From contig JALWSL010000335.1 in assembly GCA_027080405.1 (NCBI GenBank), positions 1-6,246 on the forward strand: a DNA stretch of 6,246 nt. The letters run 5' to 3'. Below the pieces are notes generated by a model, which searched no databases, was not told the origin of the DNA, and saw only the letters and a program-made list of their open reading frames with translations. Each line of letters starts with the position of its first letter. The stretch's first letter is position 1. Positions 5,906 to 6,246 of the stretch are shown piece after piece. The stretch comes from Planctomycetaceae bacterium. Lineage in GTDB: Bacteria > Planctomycetota > Planctomycetia > Planctomycetales > Planctomycetaceae. The position numbers were made by a program, and so were the translations under genes.

Positions 5906-6034
5906 TCAATCAGCAAGATCGATCATCAGATCGGGATACTTGACTCCGAACAGCCAATCGGCACTTTCCCGCAAAATCTCCTTCCGATCGATTAACTCTC
6001 CCGGAAAAACTCTGTATGGTACCAGCCTTTGCAA
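5906..6034 (-). pseudogene. Short coding-like minus-strand stretch, possible gene remnant or small gene
   Basis: On the minus strand a frame is open from 6061 to a TGA at 5908-5906. Its last ~40 residues look like real protein: LVPYRVFPGE, then RKEILRESADWLFG, then KYPDLMIDLAD and stop. This gives an amphipathic, acidic C-terminus with balanced composition, unlike most chance frames. The only conventional start is TTG at 6034 (42 residues), with no Shine-Dalgarno sequence before it. An in-frame TAA at 6064-6062 closes the frame. The stretch ends 18 bases from the propeller stop, in convergent orientation, and its upstream side meets repeat copy B at about 6048. I infer either a small protein or the 3' end of a gene whose 5' part was lost next to the repeat. 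I do not recognise the family. A plus-strand frame also crosses here but looks like its antisense shadow. Confidence 0.35.
5992..6020 (+). promoter_or_regulatory. Candidate sigma-70-like promoter upstream of the methyltransferase gene
   Basis: TTAACT at 5992-5997 matches the -35 consensus at four of six positions, and TATGGT at 6015-6020 matches the -10 consensus at four of six, with an ideal 17-base spacer. It lies about 160 bases before GTG 6181, so the transcript would carry repeat copy B in its leader. Both boxes are weak and planctomycete promoters are poorly defined, so this is tentative. Confidence 0.25.
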
Positions 6035-6047
6035 GCGGTCTGTATTT

Positions 6048-6151
6048 CTAACGGTAAAAGATTACTAACGGTAACAGTTTGCGAACGTCTCGCAAATTTT
6101 AGAAAAATATCAGTTTGGTTGCGGCTATCAGAATGAACCAGCCGCGCCGGG
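6048..6151 (+). repeat. Dispersed intergenic repeat, copy B
   Basis: This is the second copy of the element at 1119-1208. It begins with CTAACGGTAA, present twice (6048-6057 and 6065-6074, 17-base step), where copy A has one related box. A 41-base middle block follows, then the core at 6114-6150 starting TTTGGTTGCGG. Here the hairpin is stronger: GCGGCT (6121-6126) pairs perfectly with AGCCGC (6140-6145) around a 13-base loop. The core ends 18 bases before the ribosome binding site of the next gene, so the hairpin would sit in that gene's leader. Both copies have the same orientation relative to the gene downstream. Confidence 0.7.
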
Positions 6152-6168
6152 ATGTCGAACTTGTCTGG

Positions 6169-6174
6169 AAGGAG
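6169..6174 (+). promoter_or_regulatory. Ribosome binding site fixing the GTG start at 6181
   Basis: AAGGAG lies six bases before GTG 6181, an ideal spacing. It supports the GTG as the true start, with no in-frame ATG visible before the window ends. Confidence 0.7.
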
Positions 6175-6180
6175 TGATTG

Positions 6181-6246
6181 GTGAGTCTCGAAGTCATTAA
6201 GGGCCATTTATACGATTTCCCGGAATACTACGATTTGGTCTTTGGA
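6181..6246 (+). CDS. Probable class I SAM-dependent methyltransferase, N-terminus only (3' end outside window)
   Basis: Twenty-two residues are visible from GTG 6181, and the frame is open to the edge. The stretch LYDFPEYYDLVFG resembles the N-terminal helix and lead-in of class I SAM methyltransferases, where a (Y)D-x-P-x-Y-Y-D-x-x-F motif precedes the Rossmann fold. The glycine-rich SAM-binding loop would lie beyond the window, so the family call rests on the N-terminal motif alone. A good Shine-Dalgarno sequence and a repeat-containing leader precede it. Its substrate cannot be judged. Confidence 0.6.
   Translation, partial: MSLEVIKGHLYDFPEYYDLVFG

Noticed and set aside
5920..5933. CGATC/GATCG hairpin as a terminator of the propeller gene
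   Set aside because: Only 5 bp, no T-run follows, and it falls inside the minus-strand coding-like stretch.
5859..6068. Plus-strand frame of 69 codons after the propeller gene
   Set aside because: It overlaps the propeller end and mirrors the minus-strand coding-like stretch; its Ser/Arg-rich translation looks like an antisense artefact.

Overview
The window looks like chromosomal DNA from a planctomycete (order Planctomycetales or near it). Three protein families point there. One is a DUF1559 protein with a type IV pilin-like N-terminus and an H-X9-DG C-terminus. One is a secreted PQQ-type beta-propeller with a coiled-coil insert, of a kind I associate with planctomycetes. One is an MMPL/RND exporter C-terminus with the GIGIDDGVHVVHDF motif. 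The genus cannot be fixed from the sequence alone.

Layout. 1-990: C-terminal part of an RND/MMPL membrane transporter, cut by the left edge. 991-1337: non-coding stretch with a ~90 bp repeat (copy A), nested inverted repeats and short tandem repeats. 1338-1802: small secreted cysteine-rich protein, possibly metal-binding. 1803-2021: non-coding, with small hairpins and short direct repeats. 2022-3008: DUF1559 pseudopilin-like protein, followed by a 15-bp hairpin. 3009-3175: leader region with a second hairpin and an 11-bp tandem duplication. 3176-4420: SufS-type cysteine desulfurase. 4475-5887: exported beta-propeller protein. 5906-6034 (minus strand): a short coding-like stretch that may be a gene remnant. 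6048-6151: second copy (B) of the repeat. 6181 to the right edge: start of a probable SAM-dependent methyltransferase.

All confident genes lie on the plus strand. Only sufS and the propeller gene are close enough (54 bp) to suggest co-transcription. Elsewhere the gaps are 160-350 bp and carry hairpins or repeats, so the other genes are probably separate units. I see no mobile element, tRNA, rRNA or CRISPR array. No complete new system is evident. The best leads are the diverged repeat present twice in 6.2 kb upstream of two genes, the minus-strand coding-like fragment that abuts one copy, and the cysteine-rich secreted protein with tandem repeats in front of it.
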